The notes: generated from the sequence alone by a model not told the origin. Numbered from the stretch's first letter, positions 26,093-35,972 are shown. The stretch: 64,000 nucleotides of DNA from Slackia exigua ATCC 700122 (GCF_000162875.1 NZ_GG700630.1:698015-762014), one strand, 5' to 3'. Numbers and translations are program-made.

Positions 26093-27835
26093 CTATCCTT
26101 CCGCATACTGCGCGATCACGGCTTCCGCCGCGCGCATGCCGTCGACCGCCGCAGACATGATACCGCCTGCGTAGCCGGCTCCCTCTCCCGCAGGGAAAAG
26201 TCCTGTGCGTCCTACCTCTGTGCGCCCTGCGAAAGATACTTCTGCTGCCTCTGACTCGGCGCGGTCGGCGGCAACGCCAACCGCACAGCCGCTTGCACCT
26301 TGCGTATCGCGCAAGCGCGCCTGGAGCGTAGCGCGATCGCGCACGATGCGCACGGGGCTCGAGCTGCGCGCCTCGACGGCCGTCAGAACGGCGTCCGGAT
26401 CGCCGAATCCGCGCATCTTCGCATCGAGCAGAGGCATGGCCTCTCTGATGGCGTCGACAATGAATTCCGGCAGCACGTCATGCAGGTCGCACCACGCAAC
26501 GCCGCGCGCGTACGTCGGCACGACCGTCTGAGGTGGATCCGCCGCGCCTTTTCCTTCCAGGAAATCGCCCAGGGTCTGCGCAGGCGCGCGATAGTCTCCG
26601 CCGCCGGCACGGTACGCCGCCGCCTCGACGCGCCGCTGCAGCTCGATGCCCGCGAACACGTCATCGCCCGGCAGATCGCCCGGCTTCACCTCCACGAGCA
26701 AGGCCGCATTCGCGTTGGCGCCGTCGCGCGCGAAGCGGCTCATGCCGTTCACGCACACGCCGCCCTCCTCGGATGCCGCGCATACCACCTGGCCGCCCGG
26801 GCACATGCAGAACGTGTACACGCCGCGGCCGCTCGGCAGGTGCACCGCAAGCTTGTAATCGGCCGCACCGAGCGCCGGATGCCCGGCCGCAGGCCCGTAT
26901 TGGATCGAATCCACGAGCTTCTGCGGATGCTCGAGGCGTACGCCCATGGCGAACGGCTTGCGCTCGAATACGAATCCCCGGCCGTGAATCATCCGGAAGG
27001 TATCGCGCGCGGAATGCCCGCATGCCACGATCACGTCGCGCGCGGGAATCGTGCATTCCTCTCCCGTCCGCCCGTCGCGCACGCCCACGCCGCAGACCGC
27101 GCCATCGCGCATCGGCAGCTTCGTCATGCGCGCGCGGAAGCGCACCTCTCCGCCCAGCGACTCGATGCGGAACCGCAGGTTCGCCACGATATCGGGCAGC
27201 AGGTCGGTGCCGATATGGGGCTTCGCCTTCCATAGAATCTCTTCGGGCGCGCCCGCCGCGGCGAACGCCTCCAGCACGGTGCGACACCGCGGGTCCTTGA
27301 TATTGGTCGTGAGCTTGCCGTCCGAAAACGTGCCCGCCCCGCCTTCTCCGAACTGGACGTTCGACTCGGCATCCAGCGCGCCGCCCTCCTCGAACGCGCG
27401 CACCGCCTTCGTGCGCGCATGGGCGTCGTCGCCCCGTTCGAGCACGATCGGACGCATCCCCGCCTGGGCAAGCACAAGCGCGGCGAACATCCCTGCAGGC
27501 CCGAAGCCGACCACGATCGGACGAGGAGCGTCCGTATTCGAAACGTCGGCCACGCGATACGGCGTCGGTTCCTCGTACGCGGATATGCGCGCCGGACCCT
27601 TCGATGGACGGGCGAGCACCCGACGCTCGACCGCGTCCGGAACATCGACCGCGAACGTGCCTACGAAGCGCACATGCGCCTTCTTCCGCGCATCGACGCT
27701 GCGACGCATAAGCCTCACGCCTCCGAGAGCCGCAGGCTTCACGCCCAGCACCCGTGCGATGGCCGCACGCGCGATTCCTTCCCCGCCTTCAAGACCGAAA
27801 TCGAGAGGCAGCGCAAGATTGCGTATCTCCAGCAT
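26093..27835 (-). CDS. FAD-dependent dehydrogenase of the COG2509 type
   Basis: 580 residues. An ~85-residue N-terminal domain rich in RKK precedes an FAD Rossmann motif (PIVVGFGPAGMFAALVLAQAG, ~106-125). Later motifs include GGAGTFSDGKL, CGHSARDTFRMI, and near the C-terminus GLFPAGEGAGYAGGI. This is a widespread uncharacterised family of cytoplasmic flavoproteins. It stands in one direction with the BaiN-like gene upstream (12-base gap) and murB downstream, so probably one operon. Substrate unknown. Confidence 0.88.
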   Translation of the reverse strand: MLEIRNLALPLDFGLEGGEGIARAAIARVLGVKPAALGGVRLMRRSVDARKKAHVRFVGTFAVDVPDAVERRVLARPSKGPARISAYEEPTPYRVADVSNTDAPRPIVVGFGPAGMFAALVLAQAGMRPIVLERGDDAHARTKAVRAFEEGGALDAESNVQFGEGGAGTFSDGKLTTNIKDPRCRTVLEAFAAAGAPEEILWKAKPHIGTDLLPDIVANLRFRIESLGGEVRFRARMTKLPMRDGAVCGVGVRDGRTGEECTIPARDVIVACGHSARDTFRMIHGRGFVFERKPFAMGVRLEHPQKLVDSIQYGPAAGHPALGAADYKLAVHLPSGRGVYTFCMCPGGQVVCAASEEGGVCVNGMSRFARDGANANAALLVEVKPGDLPGDDVFAGIELQRRVEAAAYRAGGGDYRAPAQTLGDFLEGKGAADPPQTVVPTYARGVAWCDLHDVLPEFIVDAIREAMPLLDAKMRGFGDPDAVLTAVEARSSSPVRIVRDRATLQARLRDTQGASGCAVGVAADRAESEAAEVSFAGRTEVGRTGLFPAGEGAGYAGGIMSAAVDGMRAAEAVIAQYAEG

Positions 27836-27847
27836 GGCGGTTCCGCG

Positions 27848-29086
27848 CTATTCGAAGAGAAGCTGCGCACCGGCGGCGGCACTGCCTGCCAGCATGCCGC
27901 TCGTCCAGGCCCAATGCAGGTTGTACCCGCCGCAGCGCCCATCCACGTCAAGAGCTTCGCCCGTCACGTAGAGACCGGGATGCAGCGCGCATTCCATCGT
28001 CAGCGGATTGAAGTCCTTGACGTTGTATCCGCCACGTGTGACTTGCGATTTCTTAGGATCGGCGATGCCTTTGACCTTCAAGCCGAACGATTCGGACACC
28101 ATGGCGAGCACCACGGCCTCCTGCTCGGCGATGATCGGCTCGTCGGGGTTAAGCCCTGCCGCCGAGACCACGGCCCGCGCGACATGCGACGGCAAAAGCC
28201 CGCCCATGACCTGGACGGCCGTGCGCGTCGGATGCGCCTGCGCCTGTCCGAAGACGAAATCGACCTTGTCCTGCGGTTCCATATCGGGAAGGAAATCGAT
28301 GAAGACCGTCTGGCCGGGGCGGACGTAGCGCGACATGTCGAAGGCCGCGATGCCCGAGATGCCGTAGTCGCGGAAAAGCACTTCGCCGTAGGTTTCAGGA
28401 CCGTGATAATCGCTCTTGAAATCCGGATCGACGACATCCATCCAAGCGTCGCGCAAATCCGTCGGATCATCGTCGATATACAGGCGCGCCCGGACACGGA
28501 TGCCCGACAGCCCCTTGATATTGGTCGTGTCGGTCTTGAGGGCGGCAAGGACCGGCTGGCATTTCTTGACGCGGATATCGTTCGGCACGAGCCCGGCTGC
28601 AGGGCCGCCTCCTACGGCGACGATGGCGGAATCGAAGGATTCCCTGCCGCCATCGGCCGAAACCACATCCCAGCGGCCGTCCTCGCGCGGCACGGCGCAA
28701 CGCACGGGCAGCCCGCACCTGATGCGCACGCCCGCCTCGTCGAGGCAGAGGCGCAGCACGTCAAGCACGCTCGCCGCCTTGTGCGTATAAGGATAGATGC
28801 GCCCTTCGTCCTCTTGGATGGCCAGAAGCCCCGCATCCGAGAAGAAGAGCTGCACCTCTTCGGGCGGGAGCGCGTCCATGGCGGCCTGCACGAAATCCGG
28901 ACGGTTGTAATCCGAGCTCATGATGTCGGCATTGCTCAGGTTGCAGCGCCCGTTGCCCGTCGCGAGGATGGTCTTGCCGATGCGGTCGGCCGCCTCGAAG
29001 ACGGTGACCTGGGCGCCCTGCCTGCCGGCGCAGATCGCGGCCATGATGCCCGATGCACCTCCGCCGATGACTGCGACTTGATCCAT
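27848..29086 (-). CDS. HI0933/BaiN-type FAD oxidoreductase
   Basis: 412 residues. Opens with the FAD-binding VAVIGGGASGIMAAI and the family signature ILATGNGRCNLSN; the end has LDVDGRCGGYNLHWAWTSG. Members include BaiN, implicated in bile acid dehydroxylation, but most are of unknown substrate. The ATG at 29084-29086 has AAGGAG eight bases upstream. A terminator hairpin lies just before it, so this operon has its own promoter. Confidence 0.9.
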   Translation of the reverse strand: MDQVAVIGGGASGIMAAICAGRQGAQVTVFEAADRIGKTILATGNGRCNLSNADIMSSDYNRPDFVQAAMDALPPEEVQLFFSDAGLLAIQEDEGRIYPYTHKAASVLDVLRLCLDEAGVRIRCGLPVRCAVPREDGRWDVVSADGGRESFDSAIVAVGGGPAAGLVPNDIRVKKCQPVLAALKTDTTNIKGLSGIRVRARLYIDDDPTDLRDAWMDVVDPDFKSDYHGPETYGEVLFRDYGISGIAAFDMSRYVRPGQTVFIDFLPDMEPQDKVDFVFGQAQAHPTRTAVQVMGGLLPSHVARAVVSAAGLNPDEPIIAEQEAVVLAMVSESFGLKVKGIADPKKSQVTRGGYNVKDFNPLTMECALHPGLYVTGEALDVDGRCGGYNLHWAWTSGMLAGSAAAGAQLLFE

Positions 29087-29102
29087 GAACGTCACTCCTT
29101 GC

Positions 29103-29132
29103 ATGAAAACGAGGGCCTGGCGGCCCTCGTTG
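29103..29132 (-). terminator. Intrinsic terminator of the Cys-rich gene
   Basis: AACGAGGGCC (29109-29118) pairs perfectly with GGCCCTCGTT (29123-29132) around a TGGC loop. On the minus strand it is followed by a short T run. It separates the Cys-rich gene from the flavoprotein operon. Confidence 0.75.
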
Positions 29133-29147
29133 CGGACTATGCCGACA

Positions 29148-29486
29148 TCAATGGCGGATAGGGGCCCAGACGCCCTCGAGCTCGGGCATGCCTTCGCCGC
29201 GCGCGGATACCGCCCCGCTTCCCACCTTGGGACCGTGATTGATGAAGAACATGCACGAACGGCACTGCTCCTTCACGGGAATGCTGCGATCGACGTCGGG
29301 GTTGTCGAGTATCTCGAAACCGACGGCCACGCGATGCTGCGGAAGCTTGCATGCGGCATATTTGCAGTCGGCCGGGCAATAATCGTGTCCCAGGCAATGG
29401 GGGCAGTAGCTCTGCATGTCCGCGTCGCATCCGCGCTCATCCCAACATGCCATGCGAATCACCTCGCGAACATCGTGTTTCCCCAT
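29148..29486 (-). CDS. Cysteine-rich hypothetical protein
   Basis: 112 residues with nine cysteines, most in a tight block: YCPHCLGHDYCPADCKYAAC, and a later QCRSC. The spacing suggests bound zinc or Fe-S clusters. I know no named family. An ATG at 29486 or a TTG at 29498 could start it; neither has a good ribosome site. It is followed by an intrinsic terminator and lies downstream of nfu, an Fe-S assembly gene, but with a terminator between them. Confidence 0.7.
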   Translation of the reverse strand: MGKHDVREVIRMACWDERGCDADMQSYCPHCLGHDYCPADCKYAACKLPQHRVAVGFEILDNPDVDRSIPVKEQCRSCMFFINHGPKVGSGAVSARGEGMPELEGVWAPIRH

Positions 29487-29618
29487 TAAGAACGTCAATC
29501 ATACGCATGCATGCGCGCCCTCGGGCGTCCATGGCGCAGGAATGCCGATCGGATACGCCGCACGCGCTGCCTTGACGGCCCGTTCGATTCGCACGAAACC
29601 CGAAAAGGGCTCCGCAAC

Positions 29619-29650
29619 GAAAAACGGGCCGAACGCATGGCGCCGGCCCG
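29619..29650 (-). terminator. Intrinsic terminator of nfu
   Basis: CGGGCCG (29625-29631) pairs with CGGCCCG (29644-29650); five A at 29620-29624 give a U-tract on the minus strand transcript. Confidence 0.75.
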
Positions 29651-29676
29651 CAAACTGTATCAAAACGCAGTCGAAA

Positions 29677-29907
29677 TTAAATGGAGATGACCTTCGCAAC
29701 CTCGGGAACGTGCTCTTTCAGGATGCGTTCGACACCGTTGGCGATAGTCAGCGAGCTGAGCGCGCAGCCGTTGCACGCGCCTTGCAGGCGAACGCGCACG
29801 ATGCCGTCATCGGTGATGTCGACGAGTTCGAGGTCGCCGCCGTCGGCCTGAAGGCTCGGGCGCACCATGTCCAGCACGCGAGACACGCGCTTCTTATCGA
29901 TTTCCAT
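29677..29907 (-). CDS. NifU C-terminal-domain (Nfu) iron-sulfur protein
   Basis: 76 residues, a stand-alone Nfu domain that holds an Fe-S cluster for transfer to target proteins. The metal-binding CNGC motif is in RLQGACNGCALSS; the opening RPSLQADGGDLELVDI is typical. Monocistronic, with its own terminator. Confidence 0.93.
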   Translation of the reverse strand: MEIDKKRVSRVLDMVRPSLQADGGDLELVDITDDGIVRVRLQGACNGCALSSLTIANGVERILKEHVPEVAKVISI

Positions 29908-30071
29908 GATCGTCTCCAGTCTGATTCATGCGCCGTGCGCGAAGCCTTCGCGGGGCGCCGCATTATTTCGTGGGCAACTGTATCACACTTGCGAACGTGC
30001 GCCCCCATCCCCGCATGCCGCACACAAACCATCGACAGCGAAGCGGCGCGGGAAAAGAAGTCTCTCGGCCC

Positions 30072-30920
30072 TTACGCCTCCGTCATGCCCGCGTCTTCCG
30101 CCGGCTGCGGCGCCCCCTGCTGCGGAAGGCGCATGCGCGCAGACCACGCGAGCAGCGCCACGCCCGCGACCAGCACCGGCAGAGAGAGCAGCTGCCCCAT
30201 CGTGAACCAATCGCCCAGCAGATAGCCGATCTGCACGTCAGGCTGGCGGATGAATTCGATCGAGAAGCGGAAGGAGCCGTAGAGCACCATGAATGCGCCC
30301 AGATACGTGCCGCGGAACAGCGGCGGATTCCTGCGCGCGAGGATCATGAGCACGATGAAGATGACGACGCCTTCGAGCAACGCTTCGTAGAGCTGGGACG
30401 GATGGCGCGGCATGCTGCCCGCCGCGCCGCCGAAGACGACGCCCCAGGGCAGATCGGTCACCGATCCCCAAAGCTCGCCGTTGACGAAATTGGCGCAACG
30501 CCCGAAGAACAGGCCGATCGGCGCGGCGATGGCTCCAAGGTCGGCAAGGGTCATGAACGGGATATGCGTCAGGTGCGCCGCCACCGCGCCGCCGAGAAGC
30601 ACGCCTACCATGCCGCCGTGGAAGCTCATGCCGCCCTCGTTGACCGCGAGGATCTTGATCGGGTTGCGCAGGTATTCGCCGTCGCCGTAGAAGAGGCAGT
30701 ATCCGAGGCGCGCGCCGACGTAGAGGCCCACGAACACGCAGAGGATGATCGTGTACAGGGATTCTTCGCCGATAGCGACGCGCCAGCGCTTGGAGATGCG
30801 CGAGACGACGACCGCGGCGAAGAGGAACCCGAGGATGTACGCGATGCCGTACCACCTGACCTGCAGGGGGCCGATCGCAAAGGCGACGGGATCGAGCGCC
30901 TGGTAGATATCGTTCAGCAT
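30072..30920 (-). CDS. lgt: Prolipoprotein diacylglyceryl transferase
   Basis: 282 residues, about seven membrane helices. Adds diacylglyceryl to the lipobox cysteine of prelipoproteins. Signature GRCANFVNGELWG, with HPSQLYEALLEG and GGMSFHGGMVG. TAGGAG, overlapping the stop of the gene upstream, lies five bases before the ATG at 30920, so the two are co-transcribed. Confidence 0.96.
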   Translation of the reverse strand: MLNDIYQALDPVAFAIGPLQVRWYGIAYILGFLFAAVVVSRISKRWRVAIGEESLYTIILCVFVGLYVGARLGYCLFYGDGEYLRNPIKILAVNEGGMSFHGGMVGVLLGGAVAAHLTHIPFMTLADLGAIAAPIGLFFGRCANFVNGELWGSVTDLPWGVVFGGAAGSMPRHPSQLYEALLEGVVIFIVLMILARRNPPLFRGTYLGAFMVLYGSFRFSIEFIRQPDVQIGYLLGDWFTMGQLLSLPVLVAGVALLAWSARMRLPQQGAPQPAEDAGMTEA

Positions 30921-30927
30921 AAGACTC

Positions 30928-32454
30928 CTATGCGGATGCCGCAGCCTGGTCGGCACCGGGATTCCAATCCTTGCCGATGACGGCAAGGATATCGGTCGAG
31001 AAGGAATAGTACACGGGGTCGTAGACGGCGCGCCCCACGCCCAGCGCCGCGACCACGGCCGCGGCTTCTTCGGCATTGTCCTTGTTCTGGTACACGACGA
31101 GCGTCTCGTCGTACACCGCCTGCGACGCGTTGCCGACGGATTCCACCTTGAACCCGTTGGATTCGAGAACGGAGCGCGCCTCGGCGGCCGCGCCTTCGAT
31201 GCCGCTGCCGTTGTTCACCGTGACGGTGAACAACGAGACGTCGACCGAGGCGATCACGTCCTTGGCATCGAGCACGGGCTTCTGCCCCCGGTCGATGCGC
31301 GAGCGCATGTCGTCCCATGAGGACGATTTCAACGTGGAGGCACCCTCTGCGGCGGATGCGGAGACGGGAAGCGTCGCCTCGTAGACGGTCGCATCGCGCA
31401 GGCCGCGCAGGTCGGCATGGAGGGCGCGCAGATCCTTGCTGTTCATGTCCGACGTCAGGCTGTGCCCGACCGTGTCGAGCTTCATGACGAATCCGAACGA
31501 CGATTCATCGGCAAACGCGCGGAAGAGCCCCATGGCCACGGCATCGATGCTGCCCGCCTGCGCCGCCTGGTCGCGACCGACATCGAGGGCCCGACAGACG
31601 GAAACGGCCTCTTGGCCGCTCAGATGCTTGGTCTCGGTGCGCGCGACCGCCATGCCGGCTCCGTCGGCCGCAGCCTTCGCACCGGCGTCTTCCATGACCG
31701 GCAGATCGGCATCGATGCCGCCCATCTCATCGATCAGGGACGCAAGCCCTGCATCGTCGGCATGCATGTAGTGCGCGATCTCGACGCCCGTCAGATTCTC
31801 GACGGCATCCACCAGGCCCGCATCGCCATCGGCGGCGCGCACCGCGCTCATGGTCGACGTGGATCCGTCGGCCAAGGTCGCCTGGACATTCGTCGGGATG
31901 TTGACAAGCGTGATCGTGGAGGATGCCCGGTCGATGCGCGCAAGCACGAGGGCGCGCGTCGCATCCTCGGATTCGCCCGAAGCGAAGTCGGCGGCGATCA
32001 ACGTGTAGAACGGAGCGCCGTCCTCGGCGGCCGCACCGTCCGCGGAAAGCGCCGCGGAAAGAGACTCGGCGTCCTGGGCCTTCAAATCGGCATCGACGGA
32101 GCGCAGGTAGGTGAAGGATCCGACGACGGACGCGACGATCAGGGCCGCGATCACCGCAGCCGCGGCTCCCAGCACCCGGCGGCGCGTACGTCCGGCGCTT
32201 TCGCGCTCGTAGTATTCGCGACGAGACATGCGTTCGGCGTAGTCGCGCGACGACTCGCGCGATGTGACGCGCGGCAGCATCTGATTGATTTCCCCGCGCT
32301 GGGCCACGCGGGCGCGCCGCTCGTTGCGAAAGACGCGATCGCCCGGCAGCATCGACGGACGGCTGCGTGCGCGCGGAATCTTGGTGTTGTCGACCGTCGC
32401 ATTCTGAACCAGGCGCGACGTGCGCTTGAAATCTGAGCTCGAGGGACGTTTCAT
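30928..32454 (-). CDS. LCP-like protein with LytR C-terminal domain
   Basis: 508 residues: an Arg-rich cytoplasmic ~95 residues, one membrane helix (~97-118), an LCP-like external domain (~150-370; TLVNIPTNVQ, LVDAVENLTGVEIAHYM, LIDEMGGIDADLPV), and a LytR_C domain (~410-495; VTVNNGSGIEGAAAEARSVL). LCP enzymes attach glycopolymers to peptidoglycan. Here the conserved Arg-Asp pair of the PRD motif reads PTN, and the acidic residue upstream (SDT) is EDA, so catalytic activity is doubtful. It sits between murA and lgt, in an envelope gene cluster. Confidence 0.82.
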   Translation of the reverse strand: MKRPSSSDFKRTSRLVQNATVDNTKIPRARSRPSMLPGDRVFRNERRARVAQRGEINQMLPRVTSRESSRDYAERMSRREYYERESAGRTRRRVLGAAAAVIAALIVASVVGSFTYLRSVDADLKAQDAESLSAALSADGAAAEDGAPFYTLIAADFASGESEDATRALVLARIDRASSTITLVNIPTNVQATLADGSTSTMSAVRAADGDAGLVDAVENLTGVEIAHYMHADDAGLASLIDEMGGIDADLPVMEDAGAKAAADGAGMAVARTETKHLSGQEAVSVCRALDVGRDQAAQAGSIDAVAMGLFRAFADESSFGFVMKLDTVGHSLTSDMNSKDLRALHADLRGLRDATVYEATLPVSASAAEGASTLKSSSWDDMRSRIDRGQKPVLDAKDVIASVDVSLFTVTVNNGSGIEGAAAEARSVLESNGFKVESVGNASQAVYDETLVVYQNKDNAEEAAAVVAALGVGRAVYDPVYYSFSTDILAVIGKDWNPGADQAAASA

Positions 32455-32472
32455 CGGAGGACCCGGCCCGGC

Positions 32473-33756
32473 CTATTCTTCGAACTCGTCGTCGGGCTCG
32501 CGGCGCAGACGGGCGCCGAGCGCTGCGAGCTTGCCCACGTAGTCTTCGTATCCGCGATCGATATGGTGGATGTTATGCACCTGCGTCGCGCCTTCGGCGA
32601 AGACGCCGGCCAGCACGAGCGCCGCGCCGCACCGCAGGTCGGTCGCTTTCACACCTGTGCCTTGGAGCCTGCTCACGCCTTCCACCACCGCATGATGGTC
32701 CTCGATCGTGACATTGGCGCCCATGCGGACGATCTCCGCAGCGAACATGAAACGGTTCTCGAACACGTTCTCGGTGATGACGGAACTGCCTTCGGCAACG
32801 GCGGCGAGCAGCATGAACTGCGCCTGGAGGTCGGTCGGGAAACCCGGATGCGGCAGCGTCTGGATTTCGACCGCCCGCAGCGGACGGGTGCGCCCGACGC
32901 TGATCCAGTCGTCGCCGATATCCACCGCGCAACCCATTGCGCCGAACTTCATGAGCGCCATGCGCAGGAAGCTCGGATCGATGCCGCGCGCGACGACGGG
33001 GCCGCCCATGAGCGCTCCTCCCATGAGGAAGGTTCCCGCTTCGATACGGTCGCCCACCGTCGTGTGCTCGCAGGGATGCAAGGACGAAAGCGTCACACCT
33101 TCCACCGTGATCGTGGACGATCCGGCACCGAAGACGCGCGCGCCCATGGCGTTGAGCATGTCGGCCAAATCGACGATCTCAGGTTCGCGGGCAGCGTTTT
33201 CTATGACCGTCTCGCCTTCTGCGGTGACGGCGGCCATCATCGTGTTCTCAGTCGCTCCGACGCTCGGGAAGTCGAGCGCGATGTAGGCGCCATGCAGCCC
33301 GTTCGGCGTCGTGGCTTCGATATCGCCGTGAACGGTCTCGAAATGGACGCCGAGCGCCTCGAGGCCGGCCATGTGCATGTCGATCTTGCGGGCGCCCAGG
33401 TTGCAGCCGCCTGGCATGGCGACGCGCGCCCGTCCGAAACGCGCGAGCAGCGGACCGAGGACCGCGATGGATGCACGCATCTTGGAGACCAGCTCGTACG
33501 GGGTCTTCCACGTGTCGACGTCCTCGGTGTCGATGACCAGGGTGTGGCCTTCGCGCGTCACCGACGCGCCCAGGTGCTCGAGCACCTTCGACATGACGGA
33601 GATATCGGATATGAGCGGAACGTTATGGATGATGGATTCGCCCTGGCCGAGAATGGAGGCGGCCACGAGCTTGAGCGCGGAGTTCTTCGCGCCGGAAATC
33701 TCGACTTCGCCGGAAAGCGGGGTACCGCCCTCGACGACGATCATCTCTTTCGACAT
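32473..33756 (-). CDS. murA: UDP-N-acetylglucosamine 1-carboxyvinyltransferase
   Basis: 427 residues. First committed step of peptidoglycan synthesis; target of fosfomycin. Active-site Cys is present in MPGGCNLGARKIDMH (many intrinsically fosfomycin-resistant species have Asp here). GAKNSALKL opens the protein. The ATG at 33756 has AGGAAGG upstream. Followed by the LCP-like gene after 18 bases. Confidence 0.96.
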   Translation of the reverse strand: MSKEMIVVEGGTPLSGEVEISGAKNSALKLVAASILGQGESIIHNVPLISDISVMSKVLEHLGASVTREGHTLVIDTEDVDTWKTPYELVSKMRASIAVLGPLLARFGRARVAMPGGCNLGARKIDMHMAGLEALGVHFETVHGDIEATTPNGLHGAYIALDFPSVGATENTMMAAVTAEGETVIENAAREPEIVDLADMLNAMGARVFGAGSSTITVEGVTLSSLHPCEHTTVGDRIEAGTFLMGGALMGGPVVARGIDPSFLRMALMKFGAMGCAVDIGDDWISVGRTRPLRAVEIQTLPHPGFPTDLQAQFMLLAAVAEGSSVITENVFENRFMFAAEIVRMGANVTIEDHHAVVEGVSRLQGTGVKATDLRCGAALVLAGVFAEGATQVHNIHHIDRGYEDYVGKLAALGARLRREPDDEFEE

Positions 33757-33879
33757 GACCTTCCTATCTTCTAGGTATTCCCTTTTCGCACGCAACGAGC
33801 TCGCGAGATGGTCGGCCCATCGCCGCATCGCCCCGATGAGGCCGCATGGCCTTCTGCGCACGGATAGGATGATTGTACG

Positions 33880-33918
33880 AGAAAAGAAACGAGGGCCGAC
33901 CCAGACGGTCGACCCTCG
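33880..33918 (-). terminator. Intrinsic terminator of rpsB-tsf
   Basis: CGAGGGTCGACC on the minus strand pairs with GGTCGGCCCTCG (one G.U) around a five-base loop, followed by TTTCTTTTC. It lies 36 bases after the tsf stop. Confidence 0.9.
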
Positions 33919-33954
33919 CCAAAAACAACAGCGACGATGCGCCGGCGAAGAAAC

Positions 33955-34821
33955 CTAGGCGGTTTCCCCAAGCGTGAAGCGCTTGAAGCCGGTAACCTTG
34001 ATGGAACCGCCGAGCTGCTTGGCGACGGCGGCGGTGTAGGACGCGATCGTCTGATCGGAATCCTTCACGAACTCCTGCTCGGTCAGGCACTGCTCCTTGT
34101 AGAACTTCTCCATGCGACCGGTGGCGATCTTCTCCTGGATGGCCTCGGGCTTGCCGGATTCGGCCGCCTGGGCCTTGTAGATGCCCATCTCATGCTCGAC
34201 GACGTCGGCGGGGACGTCTTCGCGGGAGACGGAAATCGGGTTGACGGCAGCGACCTGCATCGCAACGTCGCGGCCGTACTGGGCGAACTCGGCGGAGGAG
34301 GCGTCGATGCCGTCCACGTCGAAGGAGACGAGAACGCCCATCTTGCCGCCCATGTGGATATAGGAGGCGACCACGCCGCCTTCGAGGACGGCGAAGCGGG
34401 TGAGCTGCGTGTTCTCGCCCATGATGTGGATGCATTCGGTGACGATGGCTTCGACGGTCTCGCCTTCGAGCTCGGCGGCCTTGAGGGCCTCGAGGTCGGC
34501 GGGCTTGGCGGCGATGGCAGCGCGGGCGATCTTCTCGGCGAACGCCTTGAACTTGTCGTTCATGCCGACGAAGTCGGTCTCGCAGTTGAGCTCGACCAGG
34601 GCGCCGACCTTTGCGTCATCGGACACGAGCGCCATGACGGTGCCTTCGTTGGTGGCGCGCCCGGCCTTCTTGGCCACGGCGGCCAGGCCGCGGGTACGCA
34701 GGACGTCGACGGCCTTTTCCATGTCGCCTTCAGCTTCGACCAGGGCCTTCTTGCACTCCATCATGGCGGCGTCGGTCATTTCGCGGAGCTCTTTGACCAT
34801 AGCGGCGGTAATAGTTGCCAT
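33955..34821 (-). CDS. tsf: Elongation factor Ts
   Basis: 288 residues. Nucleotide exchange factor for EF-Tu. N-terminal UBA-like MVKELREMTDAAMMECKKAL and the EF-Tu-contact motif VELNCETDFVGMND are clear. I prefer the ATG at 34821, five bases after AAAGGA; the ATG two codons upstream is too close to it. Downstream of rpsB as in most bacteria. Confidence 0.97.
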   Translation of the reverse strand: MATITAAMVKELREMTDAAMMECKKALVEAEGDMEKAVDVLRTRGLAAVAKKAGRATNEGTVMALVSDDAKVGALVELNCETDFVGMNDKFKAFAEKIARAAIAAKPADLEALKAAELEGETVEAIVTECIHIMGENTQLTRFAVLEGGVVASYIHMGGKMGVLVSFDVDGIDASSAEFAQYGRDVAMQVAAVNPISVSREDVPADVVEHEMGIYKAQAAESGKPEAIQEKIATGRMEKFYKEQCLTEQEFVKDSDQTIASYTAAVAKQLGGSIKVTGFKRFTLGETA

Positions 34822-34900
34822 TTTCATCCTTTCAGAGGGAGACGCGCCCCGAGGCTCGGGGCGCGATTTCGAACGTACGGACGTGCAGGGCGCCGCAGGA

Positions 34901-35677
34901 TTATTCGGCGGCAGGGGCGTCGGCCGCAGGGGCGGCTTCCGCGGCAGCGGGAGCCTCGGGCTCGGCTGCGGCGGTCATCTGCTCTTCGATGCCCGTGATG
35001 CCCGTGGCGTCGACGATGGCGTCGGCCACGAAGGTGGACAGCAGGTTGACCGAGCGGATGGCGTCGTCGTTCGCGGGGATGCCGTATTCGACGTCGTCGG
35101 GATCGCAGTTGGTGTCGAGCGTGCCGACCACGGGGATGCCGAGGCGCTTGGCCTCATGGATGGCGAGCTGCTCGCGGTTGGTATCCACGACGAAGATGGC
35201 GTCGGGAAGCTTGGCCATGTTGCGGATGCCGTTGAGGTTGGTCTGCAGCTTGGCGAGCTCCTTGCGCAGCAGGGTCTGCTCCTTCTTGGGCAGAAGCGCC
35301 ATGGTGCCGTCGGCTTCCTTGGCTTCGAGCTCTTCCATGCGCTTGACGCGGGAGCGGATGGTCACGAAGTTCGTGAGCATGCCGCCGAGCCAGCGGGAGT
35401 TGACGTAGGGCATGCCGCAGCGGTCGGCCTGCGTGGCGATGGATTCCTGGGCCTGCTTCTTGGTGCCGACGAAGAGGATGGTGCCGCCCTTGGATGCGGT
35501 CTTGGACACGAACGTGTACGCGTTGTCCAAGCCGACGAGGGTCTGCTTGAGATCGATGATGTAGATATCGCCGCGATGGCCGAAGATGTACGGCTTCATC
35601 TTGGGGTTCCAGCGACGGGTCTGATGCCCGAAGTGCGCGCCTGCGTCGAGCAGGGTCTTGATGCCGACTTTCGTCAT
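34901..35677 (-). CDS. rpsB: 30S ribosomal protein S2
   Basis: 258 residues. Small-subunit protein; motifs [33 protein letters not shown] and RWLGGMLTN. The C-terminal ~35 residues are an Ala/Pro/Glu-rich tail not found in short S2 proteins. GGAGAG precedes the ATG. Forms the usual rpsB-tsf pair. Confidence 0.97.
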   Translation of the reverse strand: MTKVGIKTLLDAGAHFGHQTRRWNPKMKPYIFGHRGDIYIIDLKQTLVGLDNAYTFVSKTASKGGTILFVGTKKQAQESIATQADRCGMPYVNSRWLGGMLTNFVTIRSRVKRMEELEAKEADGTMALLPKKEQTLLRKELAKLQTNLNGIRNMAKLPDAIFVVDTNREQLAIHEAKRLGIPVVGTLDTNCDPDDVEYGIPANDDAIRSVNLLSTFVADAIVDATGITGIEEQMTAAAEPEAPAAAEAAPAADAPAAE

Positions 35678-35792
35678 AGCTCTCTCCATTCGTTAAGCCT
35701 CTGCCCAAGGTCTTCCCCGCTCCGCAGCCTTTTTCGGGTGGCCACTCGCGGATGGCGGGTCGCTCGGACATGTGAAATATAGAAACTCAAGC

Positions 35793-35820
35793 AGTATACC
35801 CTTCCCGGAAGGAAAGACAA
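35793..35820 (-). promoter_or_regulatory. rpsB promoter
   Basis: On the minus strand TTGTCT (35815-35820 complement) is 16 bases upstream of TATACT (35793-35798 complement). The spacer is itself palindromic. It would give a leader of ~110 bases before rpsB, long enough for feedback by S2. Confidence 0.65.
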
Positions 35821-35972
35821 CCGCGCCCCGCCGTTCGGGCACGGTTGTTCCACAGGACGCGCATGCAGGCGCGGCGCCTACGCGAAGCGGCCGGGATGCG
35901 GCTGCGCGGTCGCAGGGCGCATGCGGGCGCGATGCCGTTTCCGCTTCGAGCCCGCCCTGCTTCAAGCGGCTT

